Assembly (NCBI GenBank): GCA_003116875.1
Contig: BCKT01000002.1
Span: 1,736,001 to 1,800,000 of the forward strand
Source: Takashimella koratensis
Lineage: Eukaryota > Basidiomycota > Tremellomycetes > Trichosporonales > Tetragoniomycetaceae
Direction of reading: 5' to 3'
DNA length: 64,000 nucleotides
In this document: positions 23,518 to 35,844 of the stretch, one piece after another
How the letters are laid out: the number at the start of each line of letters is the position of its first letter
How positions within the stretch are numbered: the stretch's first letter is position 1
Notes under the pieces: generated by a model
What the model was told of the DNA's origin: nothing
Database searches by the model: none
Seen by the model: the letters and a program-made list of their open reading frames with translations, nothing else
Program-made: the position numbers and the translations under genes

Positions 23518-24106
23518 CTAGGGGCTCACGCCCTTGAGGAGGAAATACATGCCGACGGTGTGGGGGATCATGATAAGGACGCAGATAACAAGAAAAAGGG
23601 CGACGACGAACCAAAACAACCTGTCCATGAGAGAGTTCCGAGTCAGTTTAGATCTTAGGCGGTCGGCGGGAGTGAATCCTTTGGAGCCAGGGACTTACGC
23701 GTCAGGGGGCGATTTCTGGTCTTTGGTGATGCCGACAAAGACGCCGTCCAAGAAGATGAGGAAGACGGCAAGAATCACCAAGTGCCGAGTGTGGTTGAGG
23801 AGGAACAGATTGAGGCGTGCTATTGCGGTGACGTGCGTGTCAGTAAGGGTTAAATTAAACAAGGCTGGACTCACCAAACCACCTGGGGAGAATGACCGCG
23901 GGGGCGCCTGGGGCGACGGTACCGGGCGTCGCACCTACCGCGCTGGTAGGGGTGGTCGTCGGTTGGTCGGCAGGATTGGTTTGGGGACCTATGCAATCAT
24001 TGGACAATTAGAAAGGGGAGAGGGTTGGCAGATACGAGTGGGAGGAGAAGAGCTCACCTTGGACAGAGACCGCAAGGGTCTCAACAGATGCCGCCGGAGT
24101 GGTCAT
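23518..24106 (-). CDS. Two-TM family member K
   Basis: Exons 24106-24058, 23988-23875, 23819-23699 and 23620-23518 give 128 aa, with intron phases 1, 1, 2. The N-terminus MTTPAASVETLAVSVQG leads to a Pro/Thr-rich stretch (NPADQPTTTPTSAVGATPG). TM1 (HLVILAVFLIFLDGVFVGI), a short loop KDQKSPPDA, and TM2 (LFWFVVALFLVICVLIMI) follow. The stop comes soon after (LLKGVSP). The phase-2 intron sits between the two TM segments, as in members A-D, F and G. Exon 1 lacks the terminal RP, so assignment to the family rests on size, TM placement and that intron. It is convergent with BFR2, 75 nt from its stop. Confidence 0.6.
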
Positions 24107-25221
24107 GATGATTGTGGAAGAGATAAGACAGGTGGTGGGTGAGGTTGGAAGGGGTGATAAAGATGGTAGGGGTCGCAAGGATGGGAGTAGAAGTGGTTTG
24201 AGTGGTCGTAGTAGTCAGCGAAAGAGTGGTTGAATGGCTTTTCTAGCTTAGAAATTAATGTGTGTGTGTGTGTGTGTGCATGTGGGGGTCCACCTAATCG
24301 GCACCTGTTCGGTACACACAGCGTTACACCGTGTTTCACCATCATCATCATTCCATCAGTTTACTGTAATCTTTTGATCATTTGATCATTTGATTATTTG
24401 ATGGCTGCTCCATCACCGGCCTCGCCATTCCTTTCAAAGGACCCGGGTCAGGGGGTCGAGATGTTCTCAGATCTGTTCGATGGGGCAACCTATGCATGTG
24501 ATTGTATGGGTTAGAGCAAGCGAAAAGGCGAGCGCGAGGGTCTGATTCGGGACTTGAAAAGAAGCGGGAACTGTTGACCTCATCGGGTTGCAACACGTTC
24601 CACCATCACCTTTTCATTTGTTCTTTCATTGCTTTGTTCACAATCACTCGTGCTGCCATCGTTCCCAAAAGAAGTCACGCTGTTGCACACTCGCGAACAG
24701 GCTGGGCTCGGAGAGGTCAGGATGTGGCAGAAGGTAGTTGTACCACCAGCTCCATCACGACAGCCACAATCTTGATGAGAGATCCAAGGTAGTCGGAGAT
24801 GGTGACATCGATTGAGTTCTGTACCGACAGGGTGTAGGAGAAAGAGTCAACTTCTAGGGTCTTGAGCTCCTCGTGATTGAACTTTTTGTTGATTGTTACT
24901 CTACTTTGCCCGTGTGGAGACAAGGGCTCTCCGAATGTTCAAGCCGAGTTGCTGGCGTATGTCAAGGCAACGACAAGAAACGTGGACTTTTGCCATCGGG
25001 CACGTAGAGGACCAGGTTGCACACGGCGGGCCGAGGAATTCCTGCCACACCCAGCGCACCAGTCACCTCCTTTTGCCTTACACTCTGCTCAGCTACTCAA
25101 ATAACGATATTACCCGTGAAATAAAAGTCTCGTTAACTCAAAATAATACTCTGCAGGTCACTTTCCTTTTGCCCTTCTCCATGAACTGCACTTTCGTCTT
25201 CGATTCCACTTCATTAACACC
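24107..25221. other. Gene-poor interval
   Basis: About 1.1 kb with no supported gene. A (TG)n run lies at 24259-24279. A minus-strand frame at 24923-24717 (KFNHEELKTLEVDSF, then a hydrophobic SLIKIVAVVMELVVQL) might be a decayed coding fragment. It has neither a start nor partner exons I can join. Confidence 0.35.
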
Positions 25222-25774
25222 ATGTCTACCATTCTTACCACACAAGGCGCAACCCAGCCGTGCCGATCATCGCACAGCGAACTGCTCATCAACGACCTTG
25301 TGAGACCTGAACAAGCTGTTCTGCGCCCAGTATGATGGCAGTTGTGAATCTGCTGACTGGTATAGGCCACTCCGGGTGAAGACGATCATCAACAGGTTGT
25401 CCAGCATTCCAACCCTGCTCCTACAGTGAGCGGTGTGTGCGGAGAAGTGTTCCAGAAGCTGATCCAAACCTCAGTTAACGCATTCAGGCCCTCCAGTGCA
25501 ACGATTCCTCCGCCTGTGACCTCTCCGGGGCCTAAGAAATCGAAGCTCGCTTGGCATATCATCGCCATCTCGGTTTTATGCGTGGTGGGGGGGATTCCAC
25601 TCTGGCTGATTTGGCGTATTCATAGCTTCGCCGCTCACGTCATGTATGTTCAATCTTGTTTGGAAGGGAAGACTAGAGCTGAACCTCTAATCCCGTTCCA
25701 GAGGCACTCCGTTCATTCTCATAGTGCTTGGCTATTTGGCTTACATCTACTTGATGTTGATGGTTTTCGTCTGA
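25222..25774 (+). CDS. Two-TM family member A
   Basis: Exons 25222-25329, 25366-25432, 25475-25643 and 25702-25774 give 138 aa with phases 0, 1, 2. Exon 1 (MSTILTTQGATQP...) ends AVLRP before GTATGA. Exon 2 starts ATPGEDDHQQ and ends PTVSG. Exon 3 is Pro-rich, then KKSKLAW and TM1 (HIIAISVLCVVGGIPLWLIW), with donor AT|GTATGT. Exon 4 gives IGTPFILIVLGYLAYIYLM, TM2, and stops after MVFV. This is the cleanest intact example of the family: all four exons keep frame, introns are 36-58 nt, and exon 2 aligns with exon 2 of B and C. Role unknown. Confidence 0.72.
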
Positions 25775-26995
25775 GAGCCGAGCCGCCTTCCAAACATCCC
25801 GGTTCGTAAGCAAGCACTTGTAGCGGTGGTTGTGTCGATGTACGTTTGTCCCAACCGCGTAGACGCCGCACATGTCATTCGTGACCGGCTTTTTGTCCTA
25901 ATTCTGTAGACCAACAACCACAATATCATGTCAAAAGGTTGAATATCGGGAAGCTGAACGGGATTCTGACCCAATGTTCAGAAATTGAAGCACAGGGTCC
26001 TGGTGGAAACATATACTGCAAGCTGTCGAGGACTAACCGGGACACTTTTCCTCAGACACCATCGAGACTGCCGCATGTACCGATGACGCAGGCATTGATA
26101 TCGAAGGTTTGGTCGCGCAACCCTATTTTTTGAACGCGGAATCGAAGATTTGTCATCGTCACTGAAAAAGTATGAGACGGTCAAATAATACACGCTTTGG
26201 TCTTTGTCATCGTCATCCCCAATCGGTCAGCTTGTTCGACGCGGGACCTCAGAACCTCGAAGCGGCAGGTTGTATTCAAGTGGCTGCATCACAAGAGGAC
26301 ATCACACAGTCATTGTCGAAAGAGCACACTCAAAAGATATGGAGGAATATGTCGAGCGGCATCCACGCCAACATTGCAAAAAGAGGAACCAAGAACAGTG
26401 TCGCTCTGCAAAAATCAGCACCAATACAGTATACCGCATCGTTGCGACCACTGACGTGATTTTCCCACCGAGGATATGGTTCTTGATAGTTTCAGGGCAG
26501 TCGTTCGAGCTCTCTGGTCCCGGGTTATCAAAAGCATGGGTAATGTTAGGTTTCAACGGGTTGGGGATTCATCTCTCAACGCTACAGACTGCTATTTAAG
26601 TGTACTAGCTTGGCCTCAACCGCTTGCGCGTTGTTCATGCATCCCTGTTGTTCTCTGCGGCCGCAGCCACTTGCGGGCCCGTGCGCCGCAGCGCTGCATT
26701 GAGCTTGTGATGCTGAAGTGTTTTGGATTGTAAATTTGTATGTATGAACGAAACCAGACGACCTCATGCAATTCTCATACCAACGATGACCGATTGTACT
26801 CCTCGAGGCTTTCATCGATAGCAGGTTTCTCGAGATCGATCTCAAGGACCGTCAGTAGCATCGAAGACAGCTTCGTCCGTCTGAACAAAGTTCACTCTTC
26901 CGACTTTCATTTCGCGTCATCCAAACGCGTCCATACTCAGTGCTCAACCGTCTTATTACTGTTCATACTTCGCTTCCCTTAACTTGGTAGAACCC
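25775..26995. other. Interval with possible decayed family fragments
   Basis: No intact gene. At 26349-26450 a frame reads MSSGIHANIAKRG... and ends ASLRP, as family exon 1 does, but the next bases are CTGACG rather than GTGAGT. No exon 2-4 partners can be recognised downstream, so this is at best a dead exon. Confidence 0.35.
26349..26450 (+). pseudogene. Possible exon-1 remnant of the two-TM family (J)
   Basis: Thirty-four codons from ATG to ...ASLRP, the ending shared by exon 1 of members A-D. The splice donor position reads CTGACG instead of GTnnGn. The match is short and could be chance. Confidence 0.3.
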
Positions 26996-27842
26996 ATGTC
27001 CACCAGCTTGAATCCCGAGACTGACAGCACGATGCGCACGTCTTCAGACGTTGGACAGACCCCAACGAGGGAAGAAACCGAATTGGAAGAGGAGCTGCAA
27101 GCGCCGGAGTTCCCTCAGCAGGCCCTGCTGCGTCCCGTGAGTACAGTATATCTTGTGTGAGGTCTGAACATCCAGCTTCCAATTCTGGACTGATGTATCT
27201 CCAGGCCACACCCGCGACGATGAACGAAATCAGCTCACAACAACTCGTTGCGGTCCAACCTTCCGTTCCTACTGTTACCGGTCCGTTGATAGTCTTCTGC
27301 ACCAGTTCAAATGCTGACAGCGACGGGTATTGTCGACTCTTCAGTTCCTTCTCTTACTCTCTCTAACGGGCTTGTCATACCCGAATCGACAGCCTACGCA
27401 ATGGCATCGTTCCACCAGATGGCACGAGCGTATGACATGGCTCGCAATGCCTTGGGGATAAGAACCCCGCCCCGGACGTTATATATCCCGGCGGCCGATA
27501 TCATGAGACTCGCCCCACCCAGGGATCCAGCCCGCACAACCGGACGATGACACGCTCCTAACACTGCGGTACAAAGATCATCAAGGACCCGAGCGATACC
27601 AACATCGCGGAGAAAAATCATCAAATGGTCATCGATCGCCGTTGTCGTTGTTGCCGTGTTGGCATTCAGCGTCGTACTCTGGCCTGCTTGGCGCCCTGGA
27701 ACTGACCAGGCAGTGAGGAGCTAGTGTGTTATCGATCACACAAAATTCGGTGCTGACTTCCGGCCTTGTTCACAGCTTGACGCTTTTGGTAGCAGGAGCC
27801 TTCATCGTTGGCGGGATACTGATCGTCATATGGCAAAAGTGA
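26996..27842 (+). pseudogene. Two-TM family member B with in-frame stop
   Basis: Exons 26996-27136, 27205-27280, 27345-27723 and 27776-27842 match the family plan (phases 0, 1, 2). Exon 1 ends ALLRP before GTGAGT. Exon 2 starts ATPATMNEISSQQ and ends VPTVTG, close to member C. Exon 3 (VPSLTLSNGLVIPESTAYAM... LGIRTPPRTLYIPAADI) aligns well with member C (VPSVTLATGEVLPQ..., MGVRTPPRAYLLPAPAI). At 27548-27550 a TGA interrupts exon 3. Beyond it, the same frame continues without a further stop through TSRRKIIKWSSIAVVVVAVLAF (TM1) to the phase-2 donor. Exon 4 encodes YLTLLVAGAFIVGGILIVIW (TM2). No splice sites would remove the TGA. So this is a pseudogene, a truncated soluble protein of 140 aa, or a readthrough case. 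Confidence 0.65.
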
Positions 27843-28262
27843 CTTCGAACTCCCTACGACATCTCGGCCGGCAAAAACATCCAATCAGGTACGGAGTGAG
27901 GTTGGTTCGAAGGGAGTCCTAACCTTATTTTGAAGTCGGTTCAGCAAACGCATTCAAAAATGGCGTCCTCCTCGTTCCTCACATCTTTGTCATGGGTGCA
28001 TACACTGAGCAGCTTGCCTGGGGAAGGCGAGATGTAAAAACGAACTACAAACCGACACCAAACTTACTAATGAAGTGTACGAAACTACTGTATGGACAGA
28101 GGGAGGCATATCACATGCCAACGCGGGAGACGTTTAGATGACCAGGATGGAGAAGAGCTGTTTGGAAGAGTGATAGTGCACTGAGGGGATGTTAGATTCT
28201 CGCAAGGAGCACTCGTCTCTTGTTTGAAACTCACATGTACCCCTCAAGTCAGTCCGGAGCGC

Positions 28263-28514
28263 CGCTACCTCGTGCAAAAGAAGAGTTGCAATCGTCTCGC
28301 TCTCATCAGCATCCTTGTGCTATGGGAGACTTGGAAACATCACCAAAAAGGTTCAAAAATCATCTAAGTCGTGCGGGGACTAGAACATACTCGTGCTGAT
28401 CTTTCGTCAGTCATGCAAAGAGGTTCATGTTTTGCACTCGTCATCCTTATGTTCGGTGGAGCAATGGTATACAATCTTTACCTTGGATTTCTGTTCTTCC
28501 CCGAATGTTCATAA
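28263..28514 (+). pseudogene. Two-TM family remnant H (exons 3-4)
   Basis: Bases 28263-28363 encode a decayed TM1 end (SILVLWETWKHHQKGSKII), like SILILWGTWRKHQKEPEIM of member C. The donor position reads CTAAGTC instead of GTGAGT. The TM2 exon 28421-28514 is well preserved (CFALVILMFGGAMVYNLYLG ending PECS) and close to member C at both DNA and protein level. No exon 1 or 2 was found in the 400 nt upstream. It lies on the opposite strand to C, about 7.5 kb away. Confidence 0.65.
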
Positions 28515-29477
28515 TCGCATGGCAACGTCTTCGCTCCCGGTCTAATAGACTGGTCGAGCGGGTTTGTTTTAACTACGGTTCAAATGAGGAGGGCGAATGC
28601 ACACTCTCTCCGCTCCAACCACTCTGCCAGGTCTCGCAGAGGACCCTGTGCTGACCTTGACAACCGAGCCAGATTGTCTAGCTTTGCAAACTGCATTTGT
28701 GCCTTCGAGGCATCAGGCAAGAAGCTCATTTTTGGATACCCAGTGGCTCTTGGAATTGAAAGGGATGACTGATGATGCTGTACAACTTGCCATCAGATTC
28801 ACACAACGGAGCCGAAGAAAGAAGCGATGACCCGAACGTCCTTTCGATTCTACCCGCTCATTAATCAATCCGCTACTGAAAGGGGCCAAAGGAACCCCAA
28901 ACCTCGCTCTCCTTTACACTTCCCGACTCGTTTCTCGTCTCAAAGACATGGGTTTCTAGACTTATTTTCGTCTGACCCTTGAGACAGAGGCCGAAGGGAA
29001 CATGCAAATTACAGGCGTCAGACTCTGGCAATCAACAGGTGACAGACATGAGACAGAAACAAACATCGAATGTCCCTTTGGAAATTTGTTGATGGCGTTG
29101 ATATTCACCCAGACACACACATCGTGACGCCGTGACATACCCTCCACACACCGCTCAACACCGACACCCCCTGAGATCCTCATCAAAACACACCAAAAGG
29201 ACGCGGTGTTTGACTTACTCCCCAGGGGAAGAAGTGGAGGAAGGGGGGGAGGGGGAAGGTGGAAGGGGAAGGGGAAGGGGAAGGGGAGGGGGAAGGGGGA
29301 AGGGGGAGTCCAGAATGTCAACCCCCCTGCAGTCGCCGTGTGATCGTATGATCGAAATGAGGCCGTCGATCTTCACTTCATCTCTTGCCTAGTCTCGACC
29401 GAAAGGTACTATATTAAAAACCATGCTTCTGGCGTCGTTGAACATCACATCCCTTGCTTGTGTCGACATTGTTCATA
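28515..29477. other. Intergenic region with purine tract
   Basis: No gene seen. A strongly purine-rich G/A tract (GGAAGG, GGGGAA units) spans 29229-29310. Confidence 0.45.
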
Positions 29478-32400
29478 ATGACAACTACCATGGATCGATC
29501 GACGCGACGGATCAATCCCCACCCATCGGCATTCTCGCCCACGTCAACATCAACGTCAACAACAGTCACCAAACCCTCTCTCCGTTTCCCTGTCTTCCCT
29601 CTCCAACCCACTCCGCTGTCTCTTCGTCTCCTTCCTCCCCACTGGCTCACTCAGTCTCCCAACACCACCTACTCCACTTCATCCTCGGACTCGTCCCTTC
29701 CAGTCACTCCTCCTACCCCATCTACCCCCGCGACGTTCTACACCGCCTCTTCCTCCCTCCGACCCTCACAGGACATGGTCTATCCTTACACCCATTCTCG
29801 ATCCCCCTCACCACCTCTCCCACCACTTCCACATCCACCTCAAGCCTCTCTCGGGACAAGCACCGACCTCGTTGATTGCCTCGAACACTTCATCTCGCGT
29901 TCCGGGATCACGACGGAAGATGCATGCGCATGCCTTGAAGAATTCGCGTGGACTTCCTTGCTCGCTGGCGTCCGTGTGAGGGAGTATTGTACCCAAGTCA
30001 CCCAAGCGATTCGGAAGGCTCCTCTCAAAGGTGTCCTCGGACTCGCTCTGATAATACCAGCCATCCGACTGCTCCTCCCATTCACGACCCTCCCTGTCAA
30101 CTCCTACCTCTCTCTCCCCGACCCAGTCCTCGCCCCACCTCTTGTTCCTTCCGCAACTCTGCCGAACCTCCGACGCCAGCTGCTCATCGATACTCTTGCC
30201 AAGCTCAGCCGAGACAGCCGCCAATTGGACACCGAGGGCCGGTCTAGATCCATCGACGAGCTCGTCCTCGAACTTTGCCTTGAATACGTCGGAAGGCGAT
30301 GGCGCAGTGGGGCCAAGACGTCGACCGCGGCCGGCGACGATCTCATCGAGGAGATCAACCGCAAGCTTACGGAGGTAGAATTTGAGGTAAGCTAGCATCT
30401 CCAGCTCAGCTCCGATCAACGCTGACCAAACCTCAGCTTCAACTCCAAGGCGACCCAGCCACCGTCCGCTCCGTCATCCTCCCTCTCCTGCACAAGTTCC
30501 GATTCCAGCTCGGCTTTGTCTCGTCATCCCAACTTGTCACCAAGCTCAACAACATTGACGCCACCTCCTCTCATCGACACAACCACTTTGACCCTGCCCA
30601 ACTCCTCTCTTCATGGTCCCTTCGCCGCCTCAACATCGGCCTCGAGCCTCAGTCTCTCGCTCTCGAACTCTGTTCAATCCGAGACCGGCTCCACCTCGAT
30701 CCACACAAAACCGCCGCCACCGCTGTTCTCGGGACCTTTGGGCTACTTCGCGTCACCTCCCAGTCGCACGAAGGGGTCTCGGAATTCGGAGTAACCCAGC
30801 CGCCCCCTGACTCACCGCATCGACAGGCACCGTCTCCGTCGGGATTCAGCAAGCGCCTGGGGACATTTTCACGTCTCTCCAGCAGACACACGTTACGCAA
30901 AGCGCCACCGTCTGGACCGAAATGGTTCACCCACCGGCACACGAACAGCTCGACGAGCAAGCTACCTCTCCCGCAACACAACCAGGATCGCCGTCCGTCG
31001 CTTCCCGTGCTGTCCCACTCTACCGTCGCGTTGCCCGCCACTGCCACCTCCCTCACGACATCGCAGTCGGGCCGGCTCAACGAGTCGACAACGTCTTTCG
31101 GGAGCCACACGGTCTCAGACCGTTCCAATCCCCGCGAGTCGACCTCCACGCCGCACCTCGGGACATCCGGACTCGCTGCCCTCCTCTCGTCTGTCATGAC
31201 CTTTTCCGACCCCGAGCAAGCCCGCCTGATCATCCTCGACCACCTCTTGGAGATCCGATACCGCTTCTCGCTCGACGTGGGGAAAGGGTGGCTCCTGGGC
31301 TCCGGTCGCTTGCGAGCTGTCGAGGTTCTGGACGAGTTGGAGGACAAGATCGTCGGTCGTAAAGACGTCATGGGCTTGAAGTCGGTCCTTGACTGTCTCC
31401 GCGCTGCCTTTCACCTCAACGCCACTCACAGCGATTCGATCGCCTGGACCCGTCGTCGTCCGTCGACTCGCCGGACCCAGCCTACCTCGCTCAGTTTTCG
31501 AGAACGTGACGCCTCCTTCGACTTGGAGCAGTACCTCGATGACATTGGCCACGGCGGGCTTGGCGCCGACCACCCACAAGAAGAGCTCTCCCCACTCGCT
31601 GAAGAGTCCTCGACCCATCGTAAAAGCTCGACAGGTGCGTCGATCCTCTCCTTCTCCACCGCCGCCGGGAGCAGACAAAGCGATACTTTTCGCCCTTCGT
31701 CGTTCCTCAGCTCTTTCACTATCCGGGAAGCCACGCGGACTCTTCCGATGGCGTACGATAAGCCGAGGGAATACATGTTTCCTGAACCTCGAAGGGGTCC
31801 GTACGAGCACGAGCGGATGGCCAAGTCGACCAACGACTTGGGGTACGGGCCTGACAGGAACGGAGAGGGCGAAGAAGAGAGGTACACCCGGTTGCCGGCG
31901 ACTCTTCGACGAACGCGGCAGAGGATAAACTCTCTCGCAACGTCGTTGTCGGCTCATGACCTCGGCCTCGCCCATAGAATATCGACAACTCCAACAAAGC
32001 CGTCCCGAGTCCCGCCCATACAGTTGGCAGGGATCGCACCGCCGTCGTCGCCACGGAGCACAGCGGCAGTAGACTACACCTTCCCGCCGATCGCCCGGCC
32101 CCTTACCCCGCCGACGCATGAAACGCCCACCGTGCTTGATGGTCCACCACCGTCTCCGACACCCACCCCGCCATTCCGGCTCGTCGGTCTCGTCCGAACC
32201 ACGTACGAGACACCACGCCGAGACGCCATATCCCCTCAGCGCCCAAGTATCTCCTTCAACCCAGAATGGTCAGCGTACGAGACGCCCCCCCGGAAATCTT
32301 CTCCGCCTCTCCTGCCTGTTGACAGCCCATACACCAGTGCTTCTAGCACACCCGGTGGCGGCAGCGAGTCCCAAAAGTCTCGTCGTAACATGTTCCGACA

Positions 32401-33168
32401 CTACGCCATTATCGGGGCCGAACGCAGTCCTCTTACCCCGACTGCGCGTTCGGAGCCTGTTTCACCACGGACAGTCCCGGTATCCACCCTCCCGAGCCGG
32501 AACCCGACGGCACTGGCGGTGGTGCTGGCGCTGTTTACTCAGGAAGGAGAGAAGTTGGTTCCCCGAAGAGAAGTGGGGACAGTAGAGGTGGATAGAGCGT
32601 TGTCGGCGATTGTCTATGCAGAGAGGAGGAGGGTGGAAGAGGCAGGTGAGAGCTGGAATGCGGAGGCGAAGAGGAGAGTTGCGTGGTTGATCGAGCAACT
32701 GGGTCAAGAGGTGAGTGACAGATCTGGTCTGGTCTTCCCTACGCTGTATGCTGACGGTCATCCTAGTTTGAACGCCCAGAGCTTGTCCAAAGTGTGGAGA
32801 GAGTACTTCGACGCCTATCAGACCGCCCACACCGACCCCCTCCTCTCCCTCTCCACCTTCATCGGGACTCTCTCGACCTCTCCAACCCCCCTTCGTCTAT
32901 CCCTTCTACCCCACCCCTTGTCATTCGTAAACTCGCGCCATCTCGATCTGTTGCGTCACTCCCTCGTCTCGAACCGCAATCTTACACTTCCCTCTCTCGC
33001 TTGTTCACCCAGTCGTCCCCTTCGCTCACTCCCACCGCTGGCAAGATGTACCTACACGCAGAAGCAGAATCGACCCCGCCATCCCCACACACGTTTGGGA
33101 AGAATAGTCAGCCACCCTCGGTAGAGGCGAATTTTGTACTCCTTCCACCCCCAACTAATCATTCTTAG
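29478..33168 (+). CDS. Large hypothetical protein, 1194 aa
   Basis: Exons 29478-30386, 30437-32710 and 32767-33168 join in frame (both introns phase 0, 50 and 56 nt). I do not recognise a named family. Residues 1-110 are Ser/Thr/Pro-rich. A helical region follows (LVDCLEHFISRSGITTEDAC, RKAPLKGVLGLALIIPAIRL, RRQLLIDTLAKLSRDSRQLD). A second helical region lies around residues 570-650 (PEQARLIILDHLLEIRYRFS, VEVLDELEDKIVGRKDVMG). After about residue 660 it is mostly disordered with many SPxx and TPxx motifs. A conserved-looking helical patch near the end (ALSAIVYAERRRVEEAGESW, RVAWLIEQLGQEFERPELVQ) crosses the last intron. It could be a cytoskeletal, polarity or signalling scaffold, but nothing in the sequence proves that. 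Confidence 0.6.
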
Positions 33169-33246
33169 TACTTGTTCACGAGAAGAGACATGCGTTCATG
33201 ATAACTGTATATAAAAAATATGAAAACCCTCTCTACGCCCCGCTTC

Positions 33247-34055
33247 CTACTGCTTGACCCATGGCACCAACGATGGGCTGGGCAGTATTGGGAAGAGCTG
33301 TCGCAGCGTCTCAAGAACACCGGCAGCCCTCGTTGTGTGGGACGAGTTCCTTGCTGCCCGCTGGTATGGCTTGAGCCAACCCTGAGTCGCTACGCCAATG
33401 TAACCGATGAGCAAAATCATCGTCATGAGGAACAGACTGGAACGAAGGGTTAGAACGGTGCGGACTCACTCGATAACAAGAAAAAGTTTGACAAAAAAAG
33501 AAGCCCAAGGACACTCACAGGTAGCGGTTGGTTTGAATGGGCCCGGCTAGCATGACGATCGAGACGACGAACGTGATCACGAGGATCACCGCGATGAGGA
33601 TGATACCGACGACGGCGCCTTTCTTGCCGGATTCGGATAGCTCTGTGATTGTCAGTTCAAAGTCGACAAGGCTCTATCATGGGTTGGTTGTTTGCGAATA
33701 GTATAATTTGCAAGAGCTCACCAGAGCGGAGAGAGCTACGAGTACCCTCCGTGACATTGGTGCGGCCTGTGTCGCCTGACCCTCCTGAGGGGTCTCGCTC
33801 CATTTGGATGGAGGTTGGGATGGGAGCAGAGCCGCGCGACCTGCCGGCCGAAGGGCTGCCGCCAGAGGCAGGCTGTGAGGTTGAAGGATCGCTGGAGAAG
33901 GCTACGTGTCGCGACAGCCGCGTTTCCAGGGCGGCGCTCTCGGACGGACGAGGGGACGAGGAGTCGACAAGTGGGACTTCAGTAAGTTCCATTTCTTCGT
34001 GTAGGTGGAGATATGAGCGCGAAGGTTTGTTGCGTAAGGAGGAGAAAAAAGACAT
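33247..34055 (-). CDS. Two-TM family member G
   Basis: Exons 34055-33722, 33642-33519 and 33436-33247 give 215 aa with intron phases 1 and 2. The N-terminal exon (MSFFSSLRNKPSRSYLHLHE...) is long, Ser/Pro-rich and lacks the phase-0 intron seen in A-F. Exon 2 is ELSESGKKGAVVG, TM1 (IILIAVILVITFVVSIVML), then GPIQTNRY. After the phase-2 intron, exon 3 gives LLFLMTMILLIGYIGVA (TM2) and a 45-residue tail. This tail is longer than in other members (QGWLKPYQRAARN... ending VKQ). TM layout and intron phases fit the family. The start MSFFSS is similar to MSFLRS of member E. It is convergent with the large gene ending at 33168. Confidence 0.62.
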
Positions 34056-35844
34056 CTTGCATTGGGGGATGAAAGCAGGTGTGGTCCCGGGGAGTCATCA
34101 ACATACTGGCTGCACGAAAGTCAGCCGTGAGGGACACTTTGGGCTCGCTGCCGTCAGTGGAATAGCGCATTTATTGAGTGATTTGCTTCTGGCGACAATA
34201 TGGAACAGGGCTTGTAACGTTTTGGTTCTAGCATCGTGACAACGTGACAGTGGTTGTCGTCAAGGTCGGTTTTGCTGTTGATGAGATGATGACTGATGCC
34301 TGTTGATGGTTAGTGATTTCCGTGATGCTAATTCGGCACTAGGAAAGGAAAAGGCAACAGGATGAACGGCTCGTTGGACTTCTCTCTCTGCTTCGAATGG
34401 AACATCGAGCTCCATATATCTCAACAGTCTATGTCTTGTGGTATATCGTCGGGCGGCCCAGACGGGAATGAAGCACCGGTGTCGAAGGGGAAATGCTAGG
34501 AAGGAGTGAAATGGTCGACGATCTCCGGAAGTGTCAGTCACTTTATGGACATGTGACCCTTAACGAAGCACGCATCATGATGCCTTTACACTCCTCAAGC
34601 TGTGTGAGGTAACGCTGGGAGATAAGGGGCCGGGAATGAAGAACACGTCTCAACGCCTGACGGAGGGACAGAGGGACAGGGCGGCAGAGGGAAAGGGTAA
34701 AGGATGCAGAAAAGAAAAGACAGGCAAAGGTGCGGAAATCGAAAGGACGGGGACGCGGTCGACGATGAGTACCATCAATCAAATGGAGGACAGACTGAGA
34801 CACTCACATAAACACCTCGAAGTCGTCGTTCTGTTTATAAAAGCAGTCGATGTTCTGTTTGACAGTAGGGAGCAAAGCGACAAAAGTCCGCATTATTATG
34901 CGCAGTTCGATACTTAGTGACTTCCACTTGCCGACACAGCTTCAGACTCCTCTATCCGTTTCGGTGACCAATGTGTTGTGTAGGGCAGACAGAAACCCGA
35001 GTGGGAATTGGGAAAGTGAACAAGGGACAAAGGGGAAATGAGGAACCGGGGATGAGGCTTTTGACCCTGCGAGCACCTCATCATGATCACAACGCATCGG
35101 GGACGGATCGGGATCGAAAGGACAGGGGCTTGGTCCTCGTTGCTATCTTGCCAACCTGTGCTTGGAGTGTGATGGGAATGCCGATCAGCGTGACATTTTC
35201 ATCATTCCATCACAAATGCCACTCGTGGACACCGTACAACGCCGCTTTCTACGTCATCTCCTCTTGACACTTACACTGTGTGTGATCCTTCACGGCTCGA
35301 GACCAAAGGTCCGGATCCTTACAAGCCTTTTATCAACTATCGGGTGCGAATCTATCATTTTTACCATAATCCTGATCTGGACCGAGGACAAAAAGTCGAA
35401 TGTTCGACCGGTGTCCGAAAAATGAAAATTCAGCCATGTAGTACTACTGTACTAAACCAAATCAAATCGTCCGCAACTTTTGGCTCAACTCAGTCCGATT
35501 CTGACGAGCCTTCTAGGTGTCAATCAGAGTTAGAGTCGGTCTGACACATGCAATGGAATGTGACTGGTATCCTCAACCGTTTACCAACTCCAAGCATGCA
35601 CAAATGCGGACAAATGAATATGCGTTGGTTATCAAACCTTCGTTCAGACCAAGACCGAGGTCATTGCAACTACGTGGTAGACAAGAGGGAGTCTGATCTG
35701 AGGGAAGCACGAATCCCCGAGAATGGTCATGTACCCCGCCTGAGAAATGAAAGCCAGCAAGATACAAGCCGGGATGGTCATGAACAGTGCTTTGGATAGG
35801 TGATGGGTACATGCCTCGAAACATCAAACGTAACCATGGCACTA
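34056..35844. other. Gene-poor interval
   Basis: About 1.8 kb without a supported gene. A plus-strand frame near 35218-35425 carries two hydrophobic stretches (FLRHLLLTLTLCVIL and IGCESIIFTIILIW). It might be another broken family member, but no splice pattern fits. Confidence 0.35.

Noticed and set aside
31115..32119. 334-codon minus-strand frame
   Set aside because: Antisense to the large plus-strand gene whose exons join cleanly in frame.
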